Source of the DNA: Manis javanica
Lineage: Eukaryota; Chordata; Mammalia; Pholidota; Manidae
DNA: 64,000 nucleotides
Assembly: GCF_040802235.1 (NCBI RefSeq)
Contig: NC_133160.1
Coordinates: 100,433,160-100,497,159 of the forward strand
Reading direction: 5' to 3'
Shown: piece by piece, positions 1 through 12,522 of the stretch
Layout: every line of letters begins with the position of its first letter
Numbering within the stretch: position 1 is the first letter of the stretch
The notes under the pieces: generated by a model
The model's input: only the letters and a program-made list of their open reading frames with translations
The model's database searches: none
What the model was told of the DNA's origin: nothing
Program-made: the position numbers and the translations under genes

Positions 1-1160
1 TCTGTAACAGAATGAAGACTGAATATTTATGAGTCTCCTGAGAAAATCCAGGATGGGAAGAAGGAGGGTGGTCCTTTCTCCTAAAGAGAGAAATAAAGAT
101 GGCTTTTATCCCATCTTTCTGGTATAGACATGTGCTGCCATTTGTTCTAAATGACTAGCTTTATCTGTTCTTGGATATGATGAAATTCTTCAATGAATTT
201 TTAATCTTGAATGGTCTCATTTTTACTAATTCATCAAATTTATAGACAACATAGAATTAAGATAAATTTTCAAAAGATCATTATATATACACAAGTATCT
301 CTCCATGGAGTGCAAGTTAAATTATAGATTTTGTTCAGGTAATTTTTTTCCTTATATTAGTGTTGAGCATGTTGATACTGTCAATGAAAATAGAATAATA
401 GCCTAATAACTGAATGGTATCTCTTTTTAGAGAAAGAGATGTTTGTAGTTTTCTACTTGAATAATCTTTGTCATCTACTCTTCCCTCTGAATTCATCTAC
501 TTTCTTAGCTTTATTATGAAACAGAGAATTTCCTGTTGGGAATGATATTAATATACCTTCAATTTATAATGTATGATATTTTTGTAAATGACCAGAAATG
601 TATGTTTCAGAACAACTAATTTCATATTTTAATAGTGTGAACATTTCTAAGGATATCACTATTATTTTACAAATGAAGAAGATAATTCAGGATGGAGGAC
701 AGTATTTCCACAGCTTGATTCTCCTGATTGAACCAAATAACCTAGTTAGCAGATAGGAATATGAGCAAGCTGTGCAAGGGCCAGATCATTCTTATTGATG
801 TATTCCAGGAGCCTAGGATAGGCCTGAGATGGTTAGAAAAAAATACTTGTTGAATTAATTATTTACTTACTTAATTAAAGGTCAATATTTTAAACTTATA
901 TAGAAAGAATGAAACTGAAACAATTTGCCACTTAGCCTCTGTACTAAAGAGTGAAGTACCATTTGTGGAAGATTACAAATTACATTATGTAGGTTTTGTC
1001 CTTCCTCTGCCCTCACACACAATAGGGACAGATATCACAATCCTAGAGGTATTACGTTGGGTAGAAGGAGCAATTATACAATTAGAAGAATTGGGGGCAT
1101 TGTGGATTTAAAGATTGCTTAAAATGCTTTAAAATCCCTTATGATTTGCACTTTTGATAT
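1..1160. other. AT-rich unique stretch, no gene seen
   Basis: Non-coding looking sequence with stops in all frames. No RNA gene, CpG cluster or clear interspersed repeat is recognised. It may contain repeats too decayed to see by eye. Confidence 0.5.
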
Positions 1161-1745
1161 TTTAACTCAACATTCAGTAAATAACTATTAAATACTCACT
1201 GTATGCCAAGCATAGCATTAGACACTGAAAATATAGCATAATTAACACAGATGAAGATTTTTCTTTCATTCAATTAGAGTGGAAGAGAGGGAGACAGATA
1301 AATAAATACAAAGAATAAAATGATTGATGGGCTGATTTCAGATGGTGATAATGCCAGGAAGTAAGTTTTAAATGGAATAGGCTGATGCGTGTTAGATGCT
1401 GACAGGTGGGGAGTGTGCACATATTAGAAAGGCAAGTCAATGAGAGTGGCTTGAAGAGTAAAGCAAAAGCCAAGATCTAAATGATGAGATGGAGTCAGGG
1501 GTAGGAAGATAATGGAAACATTTTCCAAGCAGAGAAAGAGTAACTGCAAAAGGCTCCCAGACAGAAATAATGCTGGCAGGTTCGAGGATCAGATCTTTGG
1601 CCAGCATAACCCAAGGAGAGCAAGCTAGGAGGGATGAAGTAGTAGGAGATGAGGTCAGAAAGGAAGGGCATGCAGCCATAGAAATCCTGTATTCCTGGTT
1701 CATTAGAAAGCCATTAAACGTTTTAAAGCAGGAAAGTAAAACAGC
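1160..1745 (-). mobile_element. LINE-2 3' region, antisense
   Basis: The text around 1165-1240 (ataaatactcactgtatgcc and following) is the reverse complement of the usual L2 3' end. The tract continues with weaker L2-like similarity (gain-of-weight style purine-rich text around 1440-1700). It is old and strongly diverged. Open frames on the minus strand here are short and carry no recognised domain. The inner boundary is approximate. Confidence 0.55.
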
Positions 1746-3195
1746 CTGACATTTTTAAGATCGCATTCGTTGTTTTGTTTTGTTTTTCCTACTGGTGCTG
1801 TATCCAGAGATGGATTACGTAAATATAGGGGAGGTTTGACCTGACCTGATGCTTTAAGCAGAGCATCGCATTAAAGCAGCACATTTTATTCAATGACTGT
1901 TTCCTTACCTGCTCCATACCTGCCACACTTCAATCCTTGCCCAATTCTCTTCACAACTGTGATTATGGTTGTCATTGCTCATTAAGCTCTTGCTTCTTCT
2001 CCTTAAATCACTGCAAGTCTGGTCTCACATGGTAGCAGGTTTTTGATTCTGGCTCCCATGTCTCTCTCTCAGCAACACACAAAAAAAGCTACTGTGAGTA
2101 ATGAGCATCTGGACTCCCCAGCTCTCCCTTCTCAGGCAGCATACAAGCTGACTTTCCTGATCTTTTTGTAATTGAGGGGAGGCCCCCAAGAAAGCCATTT
2201 TTGCACATTCAATCATGGCTGACTTTCCTTTAAACCTGTACCCACATCATTCTGCAATTGTGGTGGCAGTAATTTAGACCTAGCTTTCTAACCACCACCG
2301 CCCCACCATCAGCCCAGAAAACTGAGAGAGCCTGAGCACTGGCCTCATAGTAGAATTCTACACACTCTCACAAGATGTGGTCTATAAGAACATTGCCTTG
2401 AACATACAGCTTCAAGAAGGGTTGGCAGGTTTCTGTGTAACAATCAGATCTGGAGACCACAGGCAGACAGCCAGGCTAAACTGTGGCACACTGTACAGAC
2501 CTGTAGGACAGTCTGGGCAACACCATACCTTAATAGCCAGTCAAGTCAAGGGACCAAGCTGCTTATCACCAAATTTTAAATGGAGCCAATGCAAACAGAG
2601 AAATCTGGTGTCCACAGCCAAGAATGCATGGGTCTGAGAAGTGGGATGGGATGGGGCACAGAAAAAGCTATCATCCACCGTGCAGCTACTGGGGCCTGGA
2701 CATCTGCCAGGAGGCATCCCAGAATGCCTGCAGAGAAGGAACTGTCCATGCCCATCCCTTTTCTCCTTCAACCCTGAACCTGATCCTTCATCAGAGAAAG
2801 GGATATAGAATTCTTAGTGCTGGCAGTCTGGCAGTCTTGTACTTGAGGAATAAATTCAAGTCACTGACTCAACAGTATGCTGCAACAGATTCTCAGAACT
2901 ACTTCTACTCATACTTTTCCACCCAGGATGCTCCACCCTTCTACATATACAGTCCTTTCATTTTGCCCACAGGCCATCCAAGCTTTTTGTCCTGACCAAG
3001 AGCTGGGTTAGTCATAACTATTAAAATGATTTAAATTTTTAATATGATTATTATTATTACAATAGTCATACATGTTTTTAATAGGAACTTTAATAGAATT
3101 ATCTGTCCACTTACTTGGGTATCACCATCTGAAAACTTATTTCTATTTTTAAAAACAAGTGCCTAAACCTGCAGCAGTTTATTGACCAAAAGCAT
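1746..3195. other. Unassigned stretch with short overlapping open frames
   Basis: Overlapping plus-strand open frames of 65-123 codons lie between 2377 and 2995. None matches a family I recognise, none has a strong start context, and the frames change repeatedly without domain continuity. The composition around 2300-2990 is less AT-rich than its surroundings. It could be an old unrecognised retroelement or a fragment of an untranslated transcript. I do not call a gene. Confidence 0.35.
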
Positions 3196-3199
3196 AGAA

Positions 3200-3545
3200 A
3201 TTCTGGCCCATATCCACCAAGGTCAAAAGTAAGGAACAGAATATCACCAGTACTCTAAAAACCTCCTTTGTGGTCCCTTCCAGTCATTAGCCCCTGGCTC
3301 AAAAGTAACTACAATTCTGACTTCTAACATGGTAGGTTGGTTTTGCTTAATTTTAACTGTATACAAATAGTATGATACAATACGTAATTTTTTGCCTGGC
3401 TTCATTCACTTAACACTGTGATTGTATGATTCATTCATCTTGTTATATACATGTAGCAATAATTCATTTCATTTTCATTACTGTAGAGCAATGCATAATA
3501 TTCTGTTGTCTGAATACACTCCCAATTTAATTATTCATTCTATTG
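3200..3545 (-). mobile_element. Old L1, 3' part (left half of interrupted copy)
   Basis: Antisense L1 3'-UTR text is present, including the stretch equivalent to cttcattcacttaacactgt and the tract ending ttctattgggag at about 3550. The same element resumes after about 4640, so a second L1 appears to have inserted into it. It is an old, decayed L1M-like relic with no coding potential. Confidence 0.6.
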
Positions 3546-4640
3546 GGAGTTTTTTAATGTGGGGAAAAAACCCACATAACATGAGATCTACTATTTTAAC
3601 GAAGTTTTAAGTATACAGTACATTATTGTTAACTACAAGCACAGTGTTATACAGCAACTTTTCTCCCTATAACTGAAATTTTGTATTTTTTTGTTTATTG
3701 CTGAAACAAAAAAACAGCAACTCTCCCAAACCATAGTCTCTGGCAACCATTATTTGTTTTCTATTTCTATGAGTTTGTCTACTTTAGACAACTCATATAA
3801 ATGGAGTCATGAGTATTTGTCCTTCTATGACTACCTGATTTCATTTAGCATGTCCTCAAGATTACTAGTTCATATAGTAGTTCTATTTTGAATATTTTAA
3901 GAGACCTCCACAGTGTTTTCCATACTGGCTGCACCAATTTTCATTCTTACTAAAATGTACAAGGGTTCCAATTTCTGCACATCTTTGTCAACACTTGTAA
4001 TTTTTTATTTTTGATGATGGACATCCTAACAGGTGTGAGGGGTGGTATCTTATTAAGGTTTTGATTTGCATTTCCTGATGATTAGCATTTCTTCATATAG
4101 CTATTGGCCATTTGTATGTCTTTTGTGGAAAAATGTCTATTTGGGTCTTTTCCCTATTTTTAAGTTGGGTTATTTGTTTTTTGCTACTGAGTTGTAGAAG
4201 TTCCTTATATATTATGGGTATTAGCCTATACTCATCAGATTTCTGTTTTGCAATTATTTTTTCCCATTCTCTTAGTTGGCTTTCATTTTTTCTATTGTTT
4301 CCTTTGCTGTGTTGAACCTTTTTAGTTTGATGTAGTCCCACTTGTATATTTTTGCTTTTGTTGCTTGTACTTTTGGAGGCATAGCCAATAAATCATTGCC
4401 AAGACAAATGCCATAAGGATTTTCCCCTGTGTTTTCTCCTGGGTGTTTTATAGTTTCAGGTTTTAAATTTAGGTCTTTCACCCATCTTGAATTGATTTAG
4501 TGATGATATAAAATGGAAATCCAATTTCACCCTTTTGCATGTGAATATCATTTTTCCCAGCACCATTTGTTGAAGACTGTCCTTTGCCCACAGTATATTC
4601 TTCAGTCAACTGTTTATTGACAATTGGATCATTTTTAGTT
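3546..4640 (-). mobile_element. 5'-truncated L1 nested in an older L1
   Basis: A complete antisense L1 tail is visible. The 3' UTR (about 3555-3900) is followed by the C-terminal end of ORF2, with antisense text such as tttgatttgcatttcctgat near 4060 and the ORF2 tail to about 4620. Short minus-strand open frames at 4093-4341 and 4272-4481 are ORF2 fragments broken by stops and frameshifts. The element is inactive. I could not find a convincing TSD, so the boundaries are approximate. Confidence 0.6.
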
Positions 4641-5345
4641 GCTGTTTTCTTATTTTATTGTTATTTTTGGCTATTATGAGGAATTCTTCTATTAACATTG
4701 TTGTACAAGTCTTTTGGTAAACACATAACATTTATCTTGTCTAGGAGTAGCACCACATATATAAAAGCTAACAAGTCCTTGGGCATTGTATGATCAGCTT
4801 TGGTAACTCAATTTTCCAGACTGGTGGTGTATCTTCACCAACATGTGGTAGTCCAAGTATTTTTGTTTAACATTCCTGTACTGGTATGTTATTTTAATTT
4901 ATACTTCCATAATAATTAATAGTGTTGATCACCTCAGCAAACATTGGTCATTTGGATATCTTCTTTTGTGAAGTGCCTTTTCAAGTGTTTTGACCATTTC
5001 TAATTATGTTTTCTGGAGTATTTTTCTTACTGATGTATATTTTTCTTATTGATTTGGATATAGTTCTTTGCCAATTACATGTATTACAAATATTATCTTC
5101 TACTGTGTGGTTTGCTCCCTTACTAGAATCATTGAACAAAAAAAAGTTCTTAATTTTAGTGAAGTCTAATTTATCTATCTTTTCCTATATGGTTAATGCT
5201 TTTTTTTCCTACCGAAGGTACTCGAAAGACATTTTCCTAAGTTATTTTCTAGAAGTTATTGCTTTAATTTTTGTATTTAAATCTACAATCCATCTGGAAT
5301 TGATTTTTGAGTATGTGTAAAGAGGTCAGTTAGATAGTCAATTAA
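4641..5345 (-). mobile_element. Old L1, continuation (right half of interrupted copy)
   Basis: The text ggctattatgaggaattc ... acattgttgtacaagtcttt is the next part of the L1 that stops at 3545. The alignment then runs through antisense ORF2-side sequence to about 5340. The open frame at 5006-5320 on the plus strand is only the complement of this relic. A 30-bp foreign patch interrupts it at 4749-4778. Confidence 0.55.
4749..4778 (+). repeat. 30-bp patch shared with 9450-9479
   Basis: This segment (agcaccacatatataaaagc and ten more bases) matches 9450-9479 at 28 of 30 positions in the same orientation. It replaces a few bases of the old L1, just after the recognisable ctaggagt. The L1 alignment resumes afterwards. 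Confidence 0.7.
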
Positions 5346-5423
5346 CCTAGAACCATTTTTTAAATTGAAAAAAATCCTTCTCCCTATAACACTTCTATAA
5401 CAATCATTTAAAAGTTATTATCC

Positions 5424-5449
5424 TTATCATCATAATCATCATCATCATT
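5424..5449. repeat. (ATC)n microsatellite
   Basis: Imperfect repeats of the triplet ATC/TCA (catcataatcatcatcatca). Confidence 0.75.
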
Positions 5450-5454
5450 TGTTT

Positions 5455-5580
5455 AGAAATCTGTCTTCTCCACTAACCTATAAGCATCTTTGAACAAAAC
5501 TATGTTTTGTTCACCATTTTTCTTCTATACCTTACACAGCTACCAATTAGGAGTTTATATTCAATAAATGTTTAATAATT
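5455..5580 (+). mobile_element. LINE-2 3' end
   Basis: The order tcttctccactaacctataagc, then ttcaataaatgtttaat, matches the 3' terminal region of L2 in sense orientation. Confidence 0.6.
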
Positions 5581-6320
5581 ATGTTATGTTCATTTATAAT
5601 ATTTATAATATTGAAAGAAAGCACATGACCATTTTCAGAATTCAGGCACTCTGTCCTAGGATATTATTATAAGGAGAGGTATTAGCAGAATGTGGAGGGT
5701 GGTGAATCAATATTGGAGATTTGCAGAGAACCAAAGAACTGCTAAAAGACTGGCAATAGGCTAATGTTGTTTTGATTTTTCTCTACATTCTGGTGAGTTT
5801 GATATGGATTCTCAGAAATACTATCGACTGGATTTTAAGAACATAAAAATATGGAATAGAGAATTCTAGGTGCCAGCATCAGTTAACTGAGAACAGGTCA
5901 TGATAAACTAAATTTAATTGCTCTTTTAATAACATATTTAGTTTGGAACAGAGTAGTTTATGTATTTTGGAAATGCAATTGGTAAGCCCTCTCATGACAC
6001 CCTAATGAATAAGAGCTGTGATACCCAGACAATAAGTTTCTTTAAGGATAGAAACCATGACTTTCTAACTACATACTATGCCTAGCACTTAATATATCAC
6101 TGTTAATGAATGATTTGTAATAGAATCAGGAGGGTTCTTCTACAGTAGAGTGTGTCACTGAGCATATAGGCAGAACCTGGCTATTTGATGACCTGGCAGT
6201 CTAGTCTATTTGTGTGATTTAGTAATGCACAGGGCTTTTACTTGGGGTTAAAATAGGATGGAGAAGTGAGCGGAACAAAAATGAGGGGAACAGGGCTGCA
6301 TAAGACAGGGATGGCTTGGA

Positions 6321-6341
6321 TCTCTCTCTCTCTCTCTCTCT
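6321..6341. repeat. (CT)n microsatellite
   Basis: Pure tct/ctc dinucleotide run of about 20 bases. It encodes an artificial Arg-Glu run on the minus strand. Confidence 0.9.
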
Positions 6342-7870
6342 GGCTTGAGATACCAGATTTCAGTCCTGATGATGAGAAGGATTAAGGACAGAGGTTTGGG
6401 AGATGTGTTCATAAAGGACACTGGAGGTGATGGACACAAATGGTACTGTTCTGGGTCCAGGTGAAAATTCTTCCCCAGCTTTGCCAAGGAACCACTGATT
6501 GGCTTTAGTAGCTAACCTGTGGGCTCAGAGGAACCACCTTGGGACAGTTCCAGAAAGAGCACTCACAGCAAGAGGTCATGATGATGTATCTTAAGAAGCA
6601 GAATATGAGTCAACTTGTTCCTGGATACAAATGACACATACTGACATATTTCTGCATATCTATTTGTTTGAAATATTGTTCTGCATATATATTTGCAGTA
6701 TTCAGTCTTCTCATAATTAGAGCAAGGCATGTGTTTCCAAATATTTCAAAGGCATATTGCCTGTTTATTTAAAAAAATTAGTTCATTTCCTATAATCTCT
6801 GTATCTTGATAAGGTTATTTCCAATTCATTTTGTGTATTTTGCTAATACTCTGAGTTCTTCTTTCATTATGTTTCATAACAAGAATTGCTGGAATAATGT
6901 GCAATTATGGTTAAATGGTTCCATACATGCCATTTTACTGAGTCTTTTCATTACAGTACTTTTTAGATTTAGTCATATTTTCTAGATGTATCTTCATACC
7001 TGCAAAAAATAATGTTGCCTTCACTTTTCGTAAATGTTTGTACAACTTATTTCTATTTCAGCCTCATTACATTAACCAAAACTTACAGAACACTGTTGAA
7101 TAATGATGTGATTGTGATCAGGATTATCTATTTTCAAACCCTTCCATGTGACAAAATGGAAATAATTTAAATGCTTTCTAACTCACTTATAATTAAATGA
7201 AAGCCAGAGGAGACATAATTCCAAGGGAAGTATTGAAGGTGGGAGGGAAGCAAACATATTCATGAATTTACATATGGGAAACAGAGTGAAGCTGCAAGGG
7301 GGGAAAGCTGGTGTCTGCTAATGCCAGCATGAGTGAGTATACCAGGCCTTTCCCTGAAGCCAGATCATGAGAGAAAGAAAAATGAATGAGAATGTTAGCT
7401 ATAGTGTGAGTGGGATATAAAGGCAAGCTGGCAGGTTTTAAGAAATAGTGGCTCAGATAGAATAAATTTTGTTTTCCTCATGATTTCACTTGGGATCAAG
7501 CTTGAAAACACATTTGACATATTGTATGGTGATAATTTTCAATGTTAACCAGAGTAACAGGTTCACGTATATGATTTCTGTATTCCTATTTTTAAAGTAA
7601 GAGCAAAGTATTGTCACCATTTTAAGCATGATCAATTTAATTCCTTATGGGAATAGGAGGGAGAGTTCTTCTGAGAAATTTGTGATAAGAATAAAGATCA
7701 GGCTTAGAATCAAAACAACAAATAATTGAGAGAGATGGAGTGAGGTTTTTCCACAAGGACAACTTGAATTTTTCAAATAGAATCGATGTATCAGCAGAAT
7801 TTACTGGAACACAGAATTAATTAGAACTGACTACGCAATTGCACTGAGATATACGTTCATAATAGATGTC

Positions 7871-7912
7871 AAACTTGTAGATAGAATCTACAAACTTATA
7901 GATAGAACCTAG
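7871..7912. repeat. 21-bp tandem duplication
   Basis: aaacttgtagatagaatcta(c) is followed directly by aaacttatagatagaaccta(g). The two 21-bp units differ at two positions. Confidence 0.85.
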
Positions 7913-8744
7913 AATTTTTTAAATAAGTTTTTCTGACAGAATAAAAGCTCCAAAAATTCAGGAAAATGCTCCCTACAATTGACAAGCCCCAGCTGATAAT
8001 GGAAACCTCTTCTTTACAGAAAACTGCTGTTTTCCAGTCACATGCTTTTCTTTCAAAGAATTAAATTTTAGGAAGAAGATGAATGGGACATCAAGAGCAA
8101 TGAGTGGAAGAGCATGTCTTTTGGAAGCAAAATGTCAGTACAAATCATGGCCTACCACTTAATGGTTCAGGCAAGTAACAAAACTCTGCAGACCATCAGA
8201 AAAATGGAAATTAAACAATCCATATAGTACGATAGTATAAAGATTAAGCAATATTTATAAATTTCAAGATGTGGTACCTGGCATCCTTAAAGGAAATTAA
8301 AAGTGTTAGTTCTTCTTGTTGTTTATACAGCATTTTGAAATACACTATTACTTTAATATTTGTACTTATCTTTGTTCACAATCTTCTCCTTATAAGCAGA
8401 AGTACCCATTGCCTCAGAGAAGTTTAGTATCTTTATAGCTGAGATACAAGCATAAGCAAAAATTTATAGTCATTTCTAGACTTCCAAATAGTTACTTGAA
8501 GTCCATCTCTGAAACAATAATCCTGAAATCCAGGCTTTTGACTAACTTCTGGGACTTTGTGGTTAAAGAAAACAAAAAGGACACTCTAAACCCCAAAAGC
8601 TGCTCTTTAAATATCAAGGAACAAATTTTGGAGGCCAGAGTATAATGTTTTTACTGTAAGCCACAGCCCAGGAAAGATGCAGAATAAGGCACAAGTGCAC
8701 CCCCAACGGTGAGGTTATAATAGCTGAAATACATGCATTTTGTG

Positions 8745-8890
8745 TATCAAGTACTTAAACATGTTCACTCATTCATTCTCATATGACCTTTTATATAGAT
8801 AAGGAAACTAATGCTCAGAGAGGTTAAGTAACTTATCCAAGTTTACACAGCTTGTAACTATGGGATATGGCTCCAGTCCATGCTACTAAC
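8745..8890 (-). mobile_element. MIR SINE, antisense
   Basis: Contains aaggaaactaatgctcagag followed by gttaagtaacttatccaag, the reverse complement of the conserved MIR core and 3' region. Confidence 0.75.
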
Positions 8891-9012
8891 TATTGCATCA
8901 TGGGGCTATAAAAGCTGTTCCTGAGTTTGGGAAGAGGTGCTTGGAGAGTACTGGTAGGAACAATCTGAAATCCAAACACTGAAAGATGGCCCCACAGAGA
9001 GTTCCCACGCTA

Positions 9013-9032
9013 CCCCCCACCCCACCCCACCC
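9013..9032 (-). other. Strong potential G-quadruplex (minus strand)
   Basis: The plus strand reads C6-A-C4-A-C4-A-C3, so the minus strand carries four G runs of 3 to 6 separated by single-base loops. This is the classic short-loop, high-stability G4 pattern. The plus strand could form an i-motif. Confidence 0.75.
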
Positions 9033-9449
9033 ATGGCAGCACCGGTGCAGTAGGCACATAGGCATGGTACCTATGCTCAGTTAGAAGACTTGAAGTAGCT
9101 GCCCTCTGCTTCCCATGTCCTCCTTGCCCCTGAATGTCACTGCAGCATCAGATCCTCTAGAATTCAGAGATGGGCAGAGGTGTGCTGAAACGTGCATGCT
9201 CAGGGACCACTGTGCTGGAAGGTAGCTGGGGTCCAGACAAGGAGCACGCACAGATGCTGCCTCTGGCTGGAGTCCAGGTCCTCATCACGTCAGCACAGTG
9301 TTCACCACTCACAGGGTTTGAGAAGAACCTGATGGGTTAAATAGGGAACCCTGAAGCTTGTAGGATTGGGGAGCCCTCTGAGAAAAAAGAATACAACATA
9401 AGAATTACAGCACTAAGAATGAAAGACTATTTCTTTGAATATTTGAGAA

Positions 9450-9479
9450 AGCACCACATGTATAAAAGCTAACAAATCC
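9450..9479 (+). repeat. 30-bp segment shared with 4749-4778
   Basis: 28 of 30 bases match the patch inserted in the old L1 at 4.7 kb, in the same orientation. Here it lies in otherwise unique sequence, so this copy could be the template. Confidence 0.7.
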
Positions 9480-9798
9480 AAATATAAAAATTTAGACAAT
9501 AACAGTTTTAAAAAGGGTTTATATCTCACTAAGACATTTTTTCATACATTTTAGGGTATATACTCTCTATTCATTTCTTCATATGAAAATCATTTTGTAA
9601 TATTTTCTATAGATAGAATAAAAAGATAACTCGGGTTTTTCTTAAGGGTCATTAATGTTTTTTATAACTGATAGTTGGAAAACATAAGTCAACATAAGTC
9701 ATGTGGCCTCATACATAGATATACCAGCTGTTTGCATATGTGCTCTACAAACAGCAACTCTGAGTTCTATTATGCATAACTTACACCAGAAAAAAAAA

Positions 9799-9826
9799 AT
9801 ATATATATATATATATAATTATATAT
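9799..9826. repeat. (AT)n microsatellite with poly(A)
   Basis: An A9 run followed by an alternating AT tract (atatatatatatatatata). Confidence 0.9.
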
Positions 9827-11105
9827 GCTGCATTATTGAGTATATTCCTGATCTGAAAAATTTCTGTCAAGTTGTCAATAAGAACTAAATCCTCTGCTCA
9901 CAATTTTACCCCTTTGGTAACTGGAAAACTCTTCATGGGCTTTTTCCCAAGCCTTTTTCCCCCACATTCTCCACTTACTTCTAGTGCCAGGCACTGCAAG
10001 CACCATATCCTGATATCACTTCAGTCCTGCATAGTTTTGAGTTGATGCAGCAGATGACAGGAATATTTCTAGAAGCCATTTCTACCTATGGTTGACCAGC
10101 ATGTAATTTATTCTTCAAGGAAGTGACTGTAAACCACATAAATGTGTCACACTAAATACAAAATGAATATAATGTAATCCCCAGCTCAATGTCTCCTTAG
10201 TTCCCCAAAACTCTTGCAACCACCCCAGAGCCATTTGCTATTAGGAAAAGTTGGATGGAGTAGAAATCAAGTGCCAATCACTGCTGGTTTTATTCAATTG
10301 CTGTCAAAACATTTCACTTCTGTAAATGTTATGAAATCTATGACCGTATGCACCCCTCACTGCAGCCTGATCCCAGGGCTAGAAGAAGCTCTGTGAATGA
10401 GAAGCCGTGAAGTTTAAGCTTCGTTAACTATCTACGAATTCAGCTCTGGGCATGCGACACCTTAGGTGACACCAAAGAAGGTAAGATGGCAGAACATGAG
10501 CCAGTGGTCTTTCCCAAGATCTAGTTCAACCTGGGGCCAGGGGAGGGAGCAGGAACACTGACCTCCTTGGAAAAGAGGAAGCTTTAAACTGAAGGGGACC
10601 AAGAAAATGTGAATGGGCAACTTAAAGTTCTTCCTATTCCTCACCAGAATTGCAGGGCTCATGGGAAAGTTGAATTCAGCTACAGAAAATAGAATCATAT
10701 TCCTGCATCTCTAAGCAATGATTTTAAATATAAAGCCCACTACCTAATAAAATGACTAAAACACAAAAGCCAAGGAATTTAACTCTCTGTTCTAGAAGGA
10801 TTGTGAGTTACTAAGAAATGCTTTAAAAAGGAAAGCATAACAGCTTGGATAGCTTTAAATAACTTTTTCTGGTAACCTCTAAATCCCCAAGGTTCTGGAT
10901 GATTTTAACAGAGACATGGACCCAGAATGGGCTTATCTTCTCTTGATTTAAGCGTGATGCTGACTGGTGATTGTGTTAGGTTTAGAAACACCGCTGGTGA
11001 TTGGCAGGGCTCTTACCCATGCATACTCTTCTCTTTCCAGGATGCAGCTGGAATCACTCCAGCAATGTAAATGTCATGTCATGTAATGTGAAGGAATACA
11101 TTCTG

Positions 11106-11485
11106 CTGGTCCCTACTGGCTGAATTCTATCCCCCAACATTCCTCGTTGAAGCCCTAACCCCAGTACCTCTGAACGTGACTGTATTTGGAGATGGGGCCT
11201 TTAAAGAGGTGACTAAATTAAAACAAAGGCATATGATCAGCCCTAATCCAATATGACAGGGGTTTTAACACAAAGAAGAGGGTAGAACACAGACAACAGA
11301 CAGAGGGAAGGCCTTAGGAGGATGAGAAGTCCTCTGTCTGTGAGCCAAGGAGAGAGGCCTCAGAAGAAACCAACACAATGAGCTTGGAGTTTGGGGCTCC
11401 AGAACTGTGAGAAAATTAATTTCTGTTGTTTACACCACTCAGTCTGTGGTTCTTCATTACGGCAGCCCTAGCAAACTCATACAAT
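11106..11485 (+). mobile_element. MaLR-type solo LTR
   Basis: Typical MaLR LTR order: ggctgaattctatcccccaa, then tttggagatggggcctttaa, and then near the 3' end ccagaactgtgagaaaatta followed by gttgtttacaccactcagtc. It is diverged and has no coding content. The subfamily is not assigned. A minus-strand open frame at 11416-11598 is a shadow. Confidence 0.75.
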
Positions 11486-12064
11486 TCCCAGCTGCAGGCT
11501 GGGTAGCATGGAAGGTTCCCTTTATGCCCATAAATGACCATGATATTCATGCAAGTTTTAAAAAATAGTTTCACATTCATATCTCCCATCTCCACCATTT
11601 TTCTCCCACATCTACCAATCCTCTCTAAGCACTGATGAGTCGTTTTTTAAGAAGAAATGTCCTAAAAACTAATACTGCAGTCGCAATAGGATCTACACTG
11701 CTGCTGTTACGTGTCTTAAGCACACACTGTGGGTCCCAGGGACTAGTGACAATTTCTTTGTAAAAATTATTCTGTCTCTGTGGTTCTCTTGCTCTCTCTG
11801 TCAATTTAATACTTTCACCTTTGAAATAAATTACTGAGCCCAAATTTGGGATGAAGTTTTCTTCTATTCCTCTAACAGGAGGTCTCTATCTAGCAGAGTC
11901 ATAATTTAAACACATTAGTAGGACCATGGTTCTGTCTTGGGGTGTCAGCATGTGCCATGGCAATGATGAAGGTTTTCACTGGAAAAGGTCTAGAAAGCCA
12001 GCACATCTGTTGGGGCCCGCTGTTCCCCTGCATGAGCCTCTCCTGCTCCACAGGGCAAGGAAGA
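11486..12064. other. Unassigned stretch, no gene seen
   Basis: Short open frames on both strands overlap each other and show no recognised motif. Confidence 0.4.
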
Positions 12065-12522
12065 AAGGCTCCCAAAGAAGCCCACATTCTAACCCCCAGA
12101 ACATGTGAGTATGTTGCCTAAAACGGTAAAAGGAACCTTGCAGATGAGATTAAGGTAAGGATCTTGAGATGGAGAAATTATCCTGGTTATCAGGTGGTAT
12201 GATGTGATTATGTGTCCTTCACACTGAAAGAGGGAGCCAGGAGACTCTAAATGGGAGATGGGACCATGGCAGCAGAAGGGAGAGAGAGAAATGTGAGAAG
12301 CTGCACTGTGAATTCTGAAGGTGGAGAAAGGGAACATAAGCCAAAGAACACAGCTGGAAAAGGCAAGGAAATGGATGATCCCCTAGGGCCTCCAGGAGGA
12401 ACAGAGCCCTGCAGACCCATTTTAGACTTCTGACCTCCTGAACTGTGGAATGATAAATTTGTGTTTTTTCAAGCCACTACATTTGTGGTGATTTGTTGCA
12501 GCAGTAATAGAAAACTAATACT
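12065..12522 (+). mobile_element. Old MaLR-like LTR (second type)
   Basis: Contains aacccccagaacatgtgagt, then cttgcagatgagattaaggt, then gacttctgacctcctgaact, and ends gaaaactaatac. The same LTR type recurs at 22.5, 32.9 and 49.4 kb. Old and diverged. Confidence 0.7.

Larger units (their letters stand above)
5581..8740. other. AT-rich unique stretch, no gene seen
   Basis: No open frame above 80 codons with recognisable content is present. A short L2-like 3' end may lie at 6028-6115. Two small repeats are listed separately. Nothing else can be supported by eye. Confidence 0.45.
8900..11105. other. Unique stretch, no gene seen
   Basis: Mixed composition with a GC-richer part at 8990-9330. 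Short open frames at 9703-9888, 10214-10396 and 10462-10698 have no recognisable domains. No splice-flanked exon can be supported. Confidence 0.4.
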
